Below are positions 1 to 8,879 of a stretch of 62,713 nucleotides of DNA, one piece after another (position 1 is the stretch's first letter; each line of letters opens with the position of its first letter). Below the pieces are notes generated by a model that saw nothing but the letters and a program-made list of their open reading frames with translations, was not told the DNA's origin and made no database searches. The position numbers and the translations under genes were made by a program. Source of the DNA: an uncultured Bacteroidales bacterium (GTDB lineage Bacteria > Bacteroidota > Bacteroidia > Bacteroidales > UBA932); contig CAJOKD010000009.1 in the NCBI GenBank assembly GCA_905235085.1, positions 1-62,713 of the forward strand. Reading direction: 5' to 3'.

Positions 1-76
1 CGCTTACTAACCGTTAGTAACGCATCACTGACAATAAGTAACGGCTACTAACCCGAAGTGATGGGTTAGTAGCCGT
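1..76. repeat. TTACTAAC inverted-repeat cluster
   Basis: TTACTAAC and its complement GTTAGTAA form a near-perfect palindrome at 4-20. A second structure pairs 41-54 (ACGGCTACTAACCC) with 63-76 across an 8-base loop. CATCACT at 23-29 can also pair with AGTGATG at 57-63, so alternative folds exist. No reading frame covers the stretch. It may be the terminator of a gene beyond the left edge or part of a larger repeat; the sequence does not decide. Confidence 0.5.
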
Positions 77-137
77 ACTGTACTTTATCGGATGCTTACC
101 TTGGGATGCTTACGAAAGGAATTGACAAGCTACAACA

Positions 138-171
138 AAACAGATGGTGCCGAAACCGGCACCATCTGTTT
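138..171 (-). terminator. Intrinsic terminator after the VWA gene
   Basis: Bases 138-152 pair perfectly with 157-171 (15 bp, 4-base loop). Read on the minus strand the hairpin is followed by a T-rich run (TTTTGTTGT). It lies 37 bases after the stop of the VWA gene at 209, so it probably ends the second fimbrial cassette. Its stem contains CAGATGGTGC, nearly repeated in the hairpin at 4498-4526. Confidence 0.8.
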
Positions 172-208
172 AATATAAAGTATTGAAAGAATTCCCTATC
201 CTAGATCC

Positions 209-2338
209 TTACTTAGAACCTGTCTTCTCATTGAAGATGTTTCGGACAGAGGCCTCGTCAAACTTCTTGTTATTAGGAGTATTCGTGAATACGAATGGAT
301 TCTGGATATTATCACCGAAAGTGTACTGGACACCATCTGCCTGGTAGGTGTAACCGAATGCCCAGGCATCCTCCTTTATTCTATAATAGTAGTCAGGATT
401 AAGGCCGACCTGTTTCTTAAGATAAATACCTGTCACAGGGTCATAATCATCTGGACCTACGACAATCTTGGTTCCCCAGTCTTCCCAAACGGCTGTCTCT
501 GGATCGAAGTTCTCGACATACGGTGTCCTTGCAAGAGTGAACACTGCGTTATCTCCTTGCATAAGACCGACTTTCTGGATCCAAATCTGCACCGGAAGCT
601 TTACGGTAGGACGGTTGAATGAGATGAGCGGCTGAGTAGCTCCAGGCAGGTAAATACCGGAATTTGGATTGTTAGTCTCCACAGCCGGTCCACCGACAGC
701 ATCGTCGTTGACGGTAATGACAAAGCGGATGATCTGCTTGTATCCGTGATATCCTGTCGGAGATGAGGCATCAGGACCGCACCAGTTTTCTGAGTAATCG
801 AATCCTGAAGTGGAAACTTTGTTGTCTGCCTCACTGATCGAAGGAGTAATCGCAGGAAGGCCATACTCCTCAGGAGCCTTTTCTTGACCAAATACCAGGT
901 AGTCGTGGCCATCGATGGTGGTTATGCTCTGACAAGGAGCAACCAGAACAGTGACTGCATTTGCAGGATTCTGCTCAAAGCCTTTAGGAACCGAGAAAGA
1001 AGAAGAAACTACATCAACGGTAAGGGTAGCCTGACCGGTTACCTCTGTGTTACCGCTACCACCCGTCGAGTGAGCGATAGCAGTGAAGATGTCCTTAAGG
1101 TCCTCAGCAGTTCCACCGGATGCATTGATATAATGACTGGGATCTGTAGCGACATCGGTCATAAAGCTATTGACATTGCTAGGAACGGTACCGGAGAACA
1201 CACCTACAGAATATACAACAGGATGAGTGGCATTATCACCGGATCCATAAGTAATATTCTTGATTGACTGGGCATTCGTTATTGCATGATTGGCCACGGT
1301 CTGATCGAAATTGCTTTGATGAGTAGGGGCACCATCGGTGAAGAAAACAACCGTCTTATTGGAATTACGTGCAGCTACCGCTGGCCTGTCGATGAGAAGC
1401 CTGGCAAGGTTCATTCCATAATCCGCAGCGGTTGCTCCTGAAGGTCGAAGGCCGTTAACTGCTGCTTTCAACGCATTGACATCAGTATCCGTGCTTGTAA
1501 GAGTAAAGTCTTTTACGACCTCTGTATAATTATAGCCATCGCCATTAAAATGATTACCTTCATCAATAGGAGCATTATTTGAATTCCAACCAGCATTGCT
1601 ACCGTAATAGCTATCATCTGCAAACTTCACGATACTGATCCTGTTGCCAAGAGCCGCAGACCTACGATGATCATTCGTGTCATCTTCATACCAGTCATTA
1701 TGGGCGATCTGATCGATGAAGGCTCCGACGGCAGACTGCAAGGCATCCATCTTGGTTATAGGCGAAGTCACCTGCGTATATAACTGAACGTTCGAAGCAA
1801 GGAGGTTTGAATAGCGAGCAGTAACACCGGAAACATTAGTAGGCTGGTTGGTTACAACCTGGCCGTTGGAGTTGATATAATAAGTCCTGCCATTTGCTGA
1901 GAAGGATAGGTAATAATAAGGCGACCATCCTCCGCCACGCCCCACAGAAACTCTACGATAATCACCATCATATAAATAATAGTAATCAGTCTGATATGTA
2001 CCCGTGCCTGCTACGCCTGCATAATCATAATAGCTTAAGGAAGAAACATTCGCCGGCTGATATGACGTAACAGTTGTTATTGTCTCATCCATAGAACCTG
2101 AAACATCAAGCACCAGGACTACATCTACAGGGACAGACTCATAAGTCTGTGTAACCTCTCCCGTTACAAAGGTCTCGAGGTCGATGGTGTAAGTACCGTC
2201 ATTGTTGAGAATAGCTCTTTTTGCATATGCAATTCCATTCTGTTCGAAATAGACGCCCGACGAGATATTCTGGGCACAAACGGCAAGTCCGGATAGGAGA
2301 GCTACAAAAGATGCTATATACTTAAATATGTTATTCAT
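209..2338 (-). CDS. Secreted VWA-domain protein, putative fimbrial tip adhesin
   Basis: A 709-residue exported protein. An N-terminal signal peptide ends near VCAQ (residues 20-23). A von Willebrand A domain follows, with the metal-binding DVSGS motif at 78-82 and the later strand VVFFTDGAP. Between them lies a Tyr/Ser/Gly-rich insertion at about residues 90-190. The C-terminal third ends in NPFVFTNTP, resembling Cna-B/prealbumin-like repeats. It lies 42 bases downstream of a fimbrillin-like lipoprotein gene and is followed by a terminator. VWA domains occur in minor tip components of Bacteroidales fimbriae such as Mfa5 of Porphyromonas gingivalis, so adhesion is the likely role; that is inference. 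It is a paralogue of the protein at 6818-8854, with the same domain order and tail. Confidence 0.75.
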   Translation of the reverse strand: MNNIFKYIASFVALLSGLAVCAQNISSGVYFEQNGIAYAKRAILNNDGTYTIDLETFVTGEVTQTYESVPVDVVLVLDVSGSMDETITTVTSYQPANVSSLSYYDYAGVAGTGTYQTDYYYLYDGDYRRVSVGRGGGWSPYYYLSFSANGRTYYINSNGQVVTNQPTNVSGVTARYSNLLASNVQLYTQVTSPITKMDALQSAVGAFIDQIAHNDWYEDDTNDHRRSAALGNRISIVKFADDSYYGSNAGWNSNNAPIDEGNHFNGDGYNYTEVVKDFTLTSTDTDVNALKAAVNGLRPSGATAADYGMNLARLLIDRPAVAARNSNKTVVFFTDGAPTHQSNFDQTVANHAITNAQSIKNITYGSGDNATHPVVYSVGVFSGTVPSNVNSFMTDVATDPSHYINASGGTAEDLKDIFTAIAHSTGGSGNTEVTGQATLTVDVVSSSFSVPKGFEQNPANAVTVLVAPCQSITTIDGHDYLVFGQEKAPEEYGLPAITPSISEADNKVSTSGFDYSENWCGPDASSPTGYHGYKQIIRFVITVNDDAVGGPAVETNNPNSGIYLPGATQPLISFNRPTVKLPVQIWIQKVGLMQGDNAVFTLARTPYVENFDPETAVWEDWGTKIVVGPDDYDPVTGIYLKKQVGLNPDYYYRIKEDAWAFGYTYQADGVQYTFGDNIQNPFVFTNTPNNKKFDEASVRNIFNEKTGSK

Positions 2339-2380
2339 AATGTATTTCTATAATAAAAACCGAATTATCTTCCTTACCTG

Positions 2381-4123
2381 TTAAAGGTCCAACAAATCAT
2401 TAGGACTGGTCTTGTCGAGGGCCTTGACCCAAGCCCTGATGTAACCCTGATTATCATCATTGTCCAGGATATTTCCGTTATTGTCAACAGAAGCAGGTAT
2501 AGCCTGGACCATCATATCTATCACAAGATGGACATCCTTGGCCTTCCTTCTGACTCCCCATTTATCTACGATCCAGAATTCAGGAGACGGGCCGACTTCA
2601 TAACTCGAGAAGAGTTGATCTGTAATGGCGTCATTAGGACCGATCGGAAGAGTATAATAGTAATACTTGTCGTACCTGACCCAATTGTTGATAGTATATG
2701 GAGAAACAGCTTGCGCCGGTATCGCCGTGCTCTTCTGGACAAGGTTTGTAAAAGTACCATAATTAGTCAAACCATCCTTGTCATTCCAGAATTGCACCTC
2801 AGTAGTATTCGTCGGGTCAGAAGTAGTGAATCCCATCAGGATGACATCTACATCACCTTCTGCTGTCTGTACCTTTCCTACCCAGTTTCCGATCATATTG
2901 ACACGGACATATTCAAAGACGTTTCCAGTGTTCTCGACGCGTACATTGGACTTGACGAACTTGTCTTCAGACATTTCATCTTCGAGTTCGACGCTAGGGT
3001 GAACAGGCTTAAGGGTATATGTATGAAGATCTCCAGCCGACCATGTCTTTTTACCGAGGGAGACGGTAATCGTAGCATCGTTTACAGTCGTCGTAGTATT
3101 GTCTCCATTAACCAAAACGATGTCATACTTCACCGTAATCGTCACAGCGCCATCTTGGAACGCCTGAGGAACGACCCATAAGGTAAGCGTACCATCTTCA
3201 TCATTGACATTCCTGGCGGCAGTGGATGGTTTCAATAATTCATCCAAATCATAGTTGCTACCCTCATAGTTGGTAACATCATTCGGAGTGCTTCCTGCAA
3301 CAACATTGAATGAAGTATTTCCATCAAGATTACTCCAGGTAACCGTACCGTCATTTGCAACCTTGCAATGGCCGGAATTCTTGAAACCACCCTTATCACT
3401 GTTACCGGAAAGAGTCACTTCCTTTATGATGGTCTTGGTAATCGAAGTAGCGCCTGTAATACCCGTATTGGTATAGAAATTCGCGAATTTGACTCCGGTC
3501 AGAGCGTGATAGAAGACAACAGTCTTGCCGTTGTCGCTCTCAGACTGCATAGTCGTAGAGGTAAAGAGGATATCCTGCTGTCCTGCAGCAGTCGCAGGAG
3601 ATGTGTAATCAAACTCTATGGATCCATCAGCATTATATGTATAACTACTGGTAACTCCAGCAGGCTGCGAAGGCATCCTCATATAGAAGGTAAGGGGTGC
3701 ATTAGCCCATACATCCCTGCCGTAACGGTGGGTCCATAACCCATCTACCTCGGCATTGGCTGTGAATACTGCATCTTCAAGCGCTTTGTCAGTACCCGGA
3801 TTCGCAACGGCACTGAAAGATCCGTAGAGGGCAGCCACGTTTTCAGTAAAGGCAGGAGTTCCTCTGGTTACTATTCCTTCGTTCAGCGATTCAACGGTCT
3901 CTTCCAGGTAGAGCGTTTCTCCATTATCCATCTCGAGAGAAGCGACCCTCTCAGGACTGATTACAATTTCCTTGGCAACAGATCTTGTCTGAGCTGCAGA
4001 CAAGTTGAACGCAACTTCGTCCGTCTCAAGACCACCGACCGTAATTTCTTTTTCATTCCCGCAAGAGGTGACCAGTAAAGCGACCCCTGCAAACAGAATC
4101 AGAGCAAAGTTTCTATTTTTCAT
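2381..4123 (-). CDS. Fimbrillin-like (Mfa-like) surface lipoprotein
   Basis: A 580-residue lipoprotein. The signal peptide ends in LVTSC with Cys21 the predicted lipid site, followed by NEKE, acidic residues of the kind associated with surface export in Bacteroidota. Fimbrillin-family hallmarks follow: a RGTPAFTENVAALYGSF segment near residue 90, a FYMRMPSQPAGV stretch, DILFTSTT and VVFYHALTGVKFAN. The family (Mfa-like/FimA-like) supplies subunits or anchors of type V fimbriae. The gene sits 20 bases after the tiny peptide gene at 4144-4299 and before the VWA gene, an order repeated at 6818-10840. At this length it may be an anchor or accessory subunit rather than the main shaft protein. Confidence 0.75.
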   Translation of the reverse strand: MKNRNFALILFAGVALLVTSCGNEKEITVGGLETDEVAFNLSAAQTRSVAKEIVISPERVASLEMDNGETLYLEETVESLNEGIVTRGTPAFTENVAALYGSFSAVANPGTDKALEDAVFTANAEVDGLWTHRYGRDVWANAPLTFYMRMPSQPAGVTSSYTYNADGSIEFDYTSPATAAGQQDILFTSTTMQSESDNGKTVVFYHALTGVKFANFYTNTGITGATSITKTIIKEVTLSGNSDKGGFKNSGHCKVANDGTVTWSNLDGNTSFNVVAGSTPNDVTNYEGSNYDLDELLKPSTAARNVNDEDGTLTLWVVPQAFQDGAVTITVKYDIVLVNGDNTTTTVNDATITVSLGKKTWSAGDLHTYTLKPVHPSVELEDEMSEDKFVKSNVRVENTGNVFEYVRVNMIGNWVGKVQTAEGDVDVILMGFTTSDPTNTTEVQFWNDKDGLTNYGTFTNLVQKSTAIPAQAVSPYTINNWVRYDKYYYYTLPIGPNDAITDQLFSSYEVGPSPEFWIVDKWGVRRKAKDVHLVIDMMVQAIPASVDNNGNILDNDDNQGYIRAWVKALDKTSPNDLLDL

Positions 4124-4143
4124 ACTTCTTTTTGTTTTACTGG

Positions 4144-4299
4144 TTAAAATTCAATAAGATGATCATCATCATCTCCGTACTCATCGACAGGATCGACTAT
4201 CACGGTGGTGTCAACCTTCGATGATGCAAGAATTTGGCAATCAGTCTCAAATTCTGTAACGAACTGGACCGATGGTGTTAGATACCGTTCCTTTCTCAT
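4144..4299 (-). CDS. Tiny acidic-tailed peptide preceding fimbrillin gene
   Basis: A 51-residue product if translation starts at the ATG at 4299. The frame stays open upstream to 4383, but the shorter start matches the two similar peptides in the window. It begins MRKERYLTPSVQFV, continues with CQILASS and ends DEYGDDDDHLIEF. The peptides at 6595-6762 and 10661-10840 share a plan: basic or polar start, aromatic residue, Leu/Val, Pro, beta-like VxxV segment, small-residue motif (LASS, LMAGS, ICGS), acidic tail. No signal peptide or known domain is visible. It is the first gene of the cassette, 20 bases before the lipoprotein gene. Function unknown. Confidence 0.65.
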   Translation of the reverse strand: MRKERYLTPSVQFVTEFETDCQILASSKVDTTVIVDPVDEYGDDDDHLIEF

Positions 4300-4341
4300 A
4301 CGCTGTGATTTTATAATTATTTCTATATCAACATCATTTAA

Positions 4342-4379
4342 ATGCCCCTCGGGCATATCCATATATATCTGCAAATTTA
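4342..4379 (-). promoter_or_regulatory. Candidate -7 box and 5' UTR hairpin
   Basis: On the minus strand 4379-4372 reads TAAATTTG, an exact match to the Bacteroidota -7 consensus TAnnTTTG. The -33 region is only T-rich, without a clear TTG. Downstream, in the predicted leader of about 65 bases, 4342-4347 and 4351-4356 form a small hairpin (ATGCCC/GGGCAT). It would drive the peptide, fimbrillin and VWA genes as a unit separate from the phosphatase gene. Confidence 0.5.
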
Positions 4380-4497
4380 CCACAGAATTTTGAAATATAA
4401 AAATAAAAGTTTCTATAAACTCAAGTAATTTTTAGGTGTATCAGGTTTATTTATCAACTAACAAGAAGCGCCGTCAGGCCACAAAAGACAAGAAAAA

Positions 4498-4526
4498 CAG
4501 ATGGCGCAGTAAAATTGCACCATCTG
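4498..4526 (-). terminator. Intrinsic terminator after the phosphatase lipoprotein
   Basis: CAGATGGCGCA at 4498-4508 pairs with TGCACCATCTG at 4516-4526 with one G-T pair, and on the minus strand a T-rich run (TTTTTCTTG) follows. It lies 26 bases past the stop at 4552 and separates that gene from the next cassette. The stem closely matches the terminator at 138-171. Confidence 0.75.
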
Positions 4527-4551
4527 TCATATTGAATATGTGATTATTATG

Positions 4552-6579
4552 CTACTCCAGCATCAGCTCCTTCAGAGTATTGATTTCATCCAGAGTAAGA
4601 GGCTTCTTGATATACGTGGCATCAGTATCAGTGAACTCGGTCATGGCCCAGGTAGTCACTTTCTCCTGGAGGGTCGAGCCCTCGAAACTATAAAGGTACC
4701 TTACAAGATATTTGAATGGTCGCTCTGAAGTATCAGTCCGTTTTCTGCTTGAATAATAAGAGGTCAATTCATAATCAATGTTCATGTCAAGTTCTGAAAC
4801 TCCGAGCAGGGCCTCGATAAGGAAGGCCAAAGTTCCAGTCCTGTCCGCTCCTCCAATGCAATGGAAGTAAACCGGCTCATCGTTCGCAATGCAATTGATG
4901 ATATATCTGAGAGCACACTGGTATCTCGCCGCAGTAACACCTGTCTTGTTTACATCATAATTACCTGACGACGAGGAGCCTCCGCCACCAGGCCTATTAC
5001 TGCCATTGGAAGATTGCGACCCGTACATGAACTGCTTGACCGGGAAATTCTTGTAGAATATGTCATCAATTACTTGTATAGCTTTACCGTCACCATTATT
5101 ATTTTCATACCCACGCAGGTCGACATCATGCTTGATCCCCAATGGGACATAATAAGGGCTGGTGCCACTATAGGAGCTGCTTGGCGAATTGATGAAGACC
5201 TGTTTACCACTATCAGTAATATTGTTAATGTTCGCTCCCCGATATATCTTACCGAAACGGATAGTCTTGCCATCTTCTCCCGTCCATCCCCCCAGGTCAC
5301 GGAAATTTTGAACGCCACCTACCATTATGGTCCTGACCGGACCTTTGGGAGTAAGACTCCTGAGTCCTCCAATAATACTACCTGAGGAATCATACAACCT
5401 GTAGTAATATGTAACTTCCGGAATCAGATTATAAACATTGAAACTTGTGGTACCGCTGCTGAAGGTAATAACCGTCGAAGTGCTGAAAGACGGATCATCC
5501 GAAAACTCCATTTTTACAGCATTTGTAGCAGTCCATTTAAAAGGGATAGGATCAGGATACTGACTACTACTACCACTGCCGACGACGGAAGTAGTATAAC
5601 CATTTATTCCTAAGTCATTGACATAAGCCGTACGGGCGTTACTGATATAAGCCCGCTCTGCTGAACTGGTGATGTAGTAGTCTCCATACTCATCTTCCTG
5701 ACGCGTAACCTTAGGGGCATTCGACGAGGTCAGGGTGACCGTGCGGAACTGGGACCTGTTGAAGGCCAGAGACTTTGAATAGGTGAAGGTCCTCACAACG
5801 CCGCTGCCCTCAAGGACCATCGTGAAACCATCCCGGAGTTCAACAGGAAGAGTGATCATATAATACCACGTGCCCGCAGCAAATGAATTGCCTGTAGCAG
5901 GGACAAGAGTAACAGAAGAAACGCTCTTACCGCTCGGTTCAGTAACGGGAGTCCCATCAGAATCAAAACTCGTTGTAAACATCCCGGCCAGGGATTCACC
6001 ATCATTGGCGAATATTGATACACGAGATATGCGTTCTCCTCCAAGAGTGTTTTCATCAAGTCTGAACCTTATACCGGAACAAGCATTCTTGAAGTGGAAA
6101 CTGGTCGTGCCATCGTCTGCGGGATTCGCCCTGGCAATCGTGAAAGAAACATCCTCCCCAAAAGACGTCACGAGACCATGCTGCCTGGAAGGCAGGCTAG
6201 CAGTAAAGACTCCATTGCTGAAAGAAGACACGCAGGTATAAGGATACATCGCCCAGTATTTATAACCCTGGACATCCTGCCCGGCAACAAGATTCCCGCT
6301 GAATGTAGCAACGCCACCTGAGATTCCATCAATCTGCATCTTGCCGGAGTTGCTCCCGGAATAAACCTTAATGGCATCGTCCCGGGACCAAAAGACCGTT
6401 TTGAGGTCATCGCCACCAAGAGTAGTCCTGCTGTCAAGACCTCCCTCCATAGTAGCAGTGAAGGTCACCTGTGGAATCTCCTCGACATAAACTTGTGAAG
6501 GGACAGGCTCTTTAGCGCAACTTACTGCCATCAATATAGCCGCAAGTACTGTAAATTTGAAAGAAAATTTTTTATTCAT
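4552..6579 (-). CDS. Surface lipoprotein: fimbrillin-like region plus tyrosine phosphatase
   Basis: A 675-residue lipoprotein (MAVSC, lipid Cys21). Residues 35-285 look like a fimbrillin/Mfa-type region, with FTATMEG, SRTTLGG, TVFWSRDDAIKVYSG and an RTVTL end. Residues about 340-410 resemble an Fn3-like module (EVTYYYRLYDSSG). From 415 comes a tyrosine-phosphatase domain of the Y_phosphatase3 type: NFRDLGGW, IYRGANI, DVDLRG, then the P-loop H573-C574-IGGAD-R580-T with nucleophile Cys574 and Arg580. A low-complexity Gly/Ser stretch lies at 523-540 inside this domain. The catalytic motif is intact, so hydrolysis of phospho-tyrosine, or of another phosphate ester, outside the inner membrane is expected. 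It follows the tiny peptide gene at 6595-6762 by 15 bases. The substrate is unknown. Confidence 0.8.
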   Translation of the reverse strand: MNKKFSFKFTVLAAILMAVSCAKEPVPSQVYVEEIPQVTFTATMEGGLDSRTTLGGDDLKTVFWSRDDAIKVYSGSNSGKMQIDGISGGVATFSGNLVAGQDVQGYKYWAMYPYTCVSSFSNGVFTASLPSRQHGLVTSFGEDVSFTIARANPADDGTTSFHFKNACSGIRFRLDENTLGGERISRVSIFANDGESLAGMFTTSFDSDGTPVTEPSGKSVSSVTLVPATGNSFAAGTWYYMITLPVELRDGFTMVLEGSGVVRTFTYSKSLAFNRSQFRTVTLTSSNAPKVTRQEDEYGDYYITSSAERAYISNARTAYVNDLGINGYTTSVVGSGSSSQYPDPIPFKWTATNAVKMEFSDDPSFSTSTVITFSSGTTSFNVYNLIPEVTYYYRLYDSSGSIIGGLRSLTPKGPVRTIMVGGVQNFRDLGGWTGEDGKTIRFGKIYRGANINNITDSGKQVFINSPSSSYSGTSPYYVPLGIKHDVDLRGYENNNGDGKAIQVIDDIFYKNFPVKQFMYGSQSSNGSNRPGGGGSSSSGNYDVNKTGVTAARYQCALRYIINCIANDEPVYFHCIGGADRTGTLAFLIEALLGVSELDMNIDYELTSYYSSRKRTDTSERPFKYLVRYLYSFEGSTLQEKVTTWAMTEFTDTDATYIKKPLTLDEINTLKELMLE

Positions 6580-6594
6580 ACCTTAGTCCCCCCA

Positions 6595-6762
6595 TTAATT
6601 ATTGCCGCCCAGATCGTCATCATCATAATTCCAACCCTCATTGTCGCCAGAGGTATTTGAGCCAGCCATCAAAGCTGCTTCAAAATATAGATTACGCACC
6701 TCGACGACCGGGGTCACGTATAAATCCGTACGGTTTGTCATATTGGAAACGCTTTTGTCCAT
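6595..6762 (-). CDS. Tiny acidic-tailed peptide preceding phosphatase gene
   Basis: A 55-residue product, ATG at 6762 and TAA at 6595. It reads MDKSVSNMTNRTDLYVTP, then VVEV, AALMAGSN, and an acidic end (DNEGWNYDDDD, then LGGNN). The aromatic-LeuVal-TP-VVEV segment and the small-residue GS motif match the peptides at 4144-4299 and 10661-10840. It starts just after the hairpin at 6772-6803 and lies 15 bases before the lipoprotein gene at 6579. No domain or signal peptide is visible. Its reality rests on the shared motif and conserved position. Confidence 0.6.
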   Translation of the reverse strand: MDKSVSNMTNRTDLYVTPVVEVRNLYFEAALMAGSNTSGDNEGWNYDDDDLGGNN

Positions 6763-6771
6763 ACTAAATCA

Positions 6772-6803
6772 ATTCGGGCGGTCCTGAATAGAATCGCCCG
6801 AAT
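6772..6803 (-). terminator. Intercistronic hairpin after first VWA gene
   Basis: ATTCGGGCG at 6772-6780 pairs with CGCCCGAAT at 6795-6803, 14 bases past the stop of the VWA gene at 6818. The sequence after it on the minus strand is only moderately T-rich (TTGATTTAGT). It may be a weak terminator or an attenuator between the VWA gene and the next peptide gene. Confidence 0.5.
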
Positions 6804-6817
6804 CAAGTGACTGATAT

Positions 6818-8854
6818 TTAAGGCCTTACGTTGGTCTTGGAGTCATCATAAGTGAAACCGCCTCCAGTCTTGAAGGTATTCGTCGCCTTGCTTTCGGCGT
6901 GACGCACCCTGATATCAATATTCTCTTTCGGCGTATTGGTAAATACGAATGGGTTGTTAACCTGTCCAGAGACGGTGTACTTCGGATCGGTCGAATAAGT
7001 GTAGCTCCAGCTCCATCCCTCCTCGCGAATCCTGTACACAAGGCCCTTCTGTACAGCATAGTCACCTTCTCCTTCAATTTCGGCCGCTGGCAAGCCCTTA
7101 ATCTTGACGACAGGGTTGTCTGTAGAAACATCTGATTGTGGCCTTGTTACGAATATGCTTGTGACATAGCTCCAGGCATCTGCCGCGACGTCAGCAGGAT
7201 CGCCCGAGTCAGGCAGGACAGCCTTCTCTATGATGAACTTTGCACTCTCGCCTTTTTTGAGTCCTGCTTTCTCGATATAGATATTTACAGGCAGGCTGAC
7301 CGTCGGATACTCAAACGGAATCAGAGGGGTAGATTGGCCATCGATATAGATTCCTGACTCAGCCGTATTCGTTACTACATTAGGTCCACCGACCGCATCA
7401 GGGTTAGCAATAATAGGGATCATGATGATGATCTTATAACCCTGATAACCAGTGATTGTGCCGCTGGCATTCTTAATAGGGCCGCACCAATTATGGCTGT
7501 AGTCGAAGCCGGTGACTGATATTTTATCGTTACCATTGGCATCAATGCCCAATACCACTCCAATATTATCATCGACATCAGTAGTATTGTCGTGCCCTGC
7601 TTGGACCTCGGTCGCGAAAGTATAAGGATCGGTGCCTGTGCACTTTGCAGTAAAGACTTTGATGTCATTTGCAACTGCATTTTCAGGCAACAGGAAGCTT
7701 TCCGACACGACATCCACCGTAGTAGTCGAAGCTGCGGTCAATTGAGTGTTTGCGGCACCGCCAGTCTGACTTGCAATGGTTTCAAAAATTGATTCCAGAC
7801 TACTTGGATCATCAGAAGCCATAAAGAAGAACTTACCGCCACCACCAGCAGCGGCTTCTGCAGCATCTGCATAATTCTCGCTCGCCCTTGCAGCTGCCTC
7901 TGATTCATATCCGGTGAAACTATATGAAATCGTCCCAAGAACTCTAGGAATGTTAGAATTACCACCTCCTGAACTGCTACCGGTTGTGTATGTAGCCGTA
8001 ACACCACTGAAATTTGAAGATACGAAATTCATATAGTCAAGCACTTTAGTCCGCCAGTCACTATAAGTGCTGCTAGTCCATCCGACATTGCTTGTATCGA
8101 ATAATCCCACGGTGTAAACGCTGGCTCCATAATCTCTCTTCAATTGGGTTGCATAGTTCACGGCCGGGCCGGCATATCCGCATTGGAAAGCATATGAACC
8201 AGAACCACTAGGACAGCCATCAGTGAAGAAGACAACAGCTCTCGAACGATCAGGGTCGGAGGTAGCGGCGCCCTCACTTTGCCATTGCTCCATTGCCTTG
8301 GCTAAACCGAGGTGTGCATATGTGCCTTGACTAGTCGTAAGGTTAGTAATCGTGGTATTCAAAGTTGTATAAGACGTACTGATCTGAGACAGATCATTTC
8401 TTGTAATAGCAGTACTAGTAAAGGAAACTATGGCGACCCTGTCTCCTGCATAACTTGGATCCAATTCACGAGCTGCGGCATCGTTATTATATATGGTCTC
8501 CAGAAAAGCCTTGCAGGCAGTTTTAAGAGCAGCTATCCTCGTAGTTGACCCATAATCATCATCCATCGAACTGGAGCAATCCAACACGAGAATAATGTCG
8601 GCTGGTTTGCTCACAGAAGTTACTGAAGCCTCTCCTGTTGCGAAAGCTTCCAGTTTGATCCAGTACCTTCCGGAGCCGTCCGTCATAGGCGACGAGACCT
8701 GCTTGCTTATACCAACGTTGTTATTGATTGTGTATCCACTCGATTTGAATGTCAACTCCTCGCCAATGACATCGGTAATGGTCTGCGCACTTACTGCCGG
8801 AGCGAAGGCCAGCGATACAATTGCCGAGAGAAGATATATGTATATTCTTTTCAT
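6818..8854 (-). CDS. Secreted VWA-domain protein, putative fimbrial tip adhesin
   Basis: A 678-residue protein with a signal peptide ending at AVSAQ (residues 20-24). The VWA domain carries the metal-binding DCSSS motif at 92-96 and VVFFTDGCPSG. A Gly/Ser-rich loop (TGSSSGGGNSN) and an Ala-rich segment (NYADAAEAAAGGGGK) interrupt the second half of the domain. The C-terminal region (VNIYIEKAGLKKGESAKF onward, ending NPFVFTNTPK) parallels the paralogue at 209-2338 and resembles prealbumin-like repeats. It lacks that paralogue's Tyr-rich insertion. It is 25 bases downstream of the fimbrillin-like lipoprotein gene, consistent with one transcript and a shared pilus. The adhesin role is inferred from the VWA-bearing Mfa5 precedent. 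Confidence 0.75.
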   Translation of the reverse strand: MKRIYIYLLSAIVSLAFAPAVSAQTITDVIGEELTFKSSGYTINNNVGISKQVSSPMTDGSGRYWIKLEAFATGEASVTSVSKPADIILVLDCSSSMDDDYGSTTRIAALKTACKAFLETIYNNDAAARELDPSYAGDRVAIVSFTSTAITRNDLSQISTSYTTLNTTITNLTTSQGTYAHLGLAKAMEQWQSEGAATSDPDRSRAVVFFTDGCPSGSGSYAFQCGYAGPAVNYATQLKRDYGASVYTVGLFDTSNVGWTSSTYSDWRTKVLDYMNFVSSNFSGVTATYTTGSSSGGGNSNIPRVLGTISYSFTGYESEAAARASENYADAAEAAAGGGGKFFFMASDDPSSLESIFETIASQTGGAANTQLTAASTTTVDVVSESFLLPENAVANDIKVFTAKCTGTDPYTFATEVQAGHDNTTDVDDNIGVVLGIDANGNDKISVTGFDYSHNWCGPIKNASGTITGYQGYKIIIMIPIIANPDAVGGPNVVTNTAESGIYIDGQSTPLIPFEYPTVSLPVNIYIEKAGLKKGESAKFIIEKAVLPDSGDPADVAADAWSYVTSIFVTRPQSDVSTDNPVVKIKGLPAAEIEGEGDYAVQKGLVYRIREEGWSWSYTYSTDPKYTVSGQVNNPFVFTNTPKENIDIRVRHAESKATNTFKTGGGFTYDDSKTNVRP

Positions 8855-8879
8855 TGTTTTTCCTCCTGTCTAAAAGATA

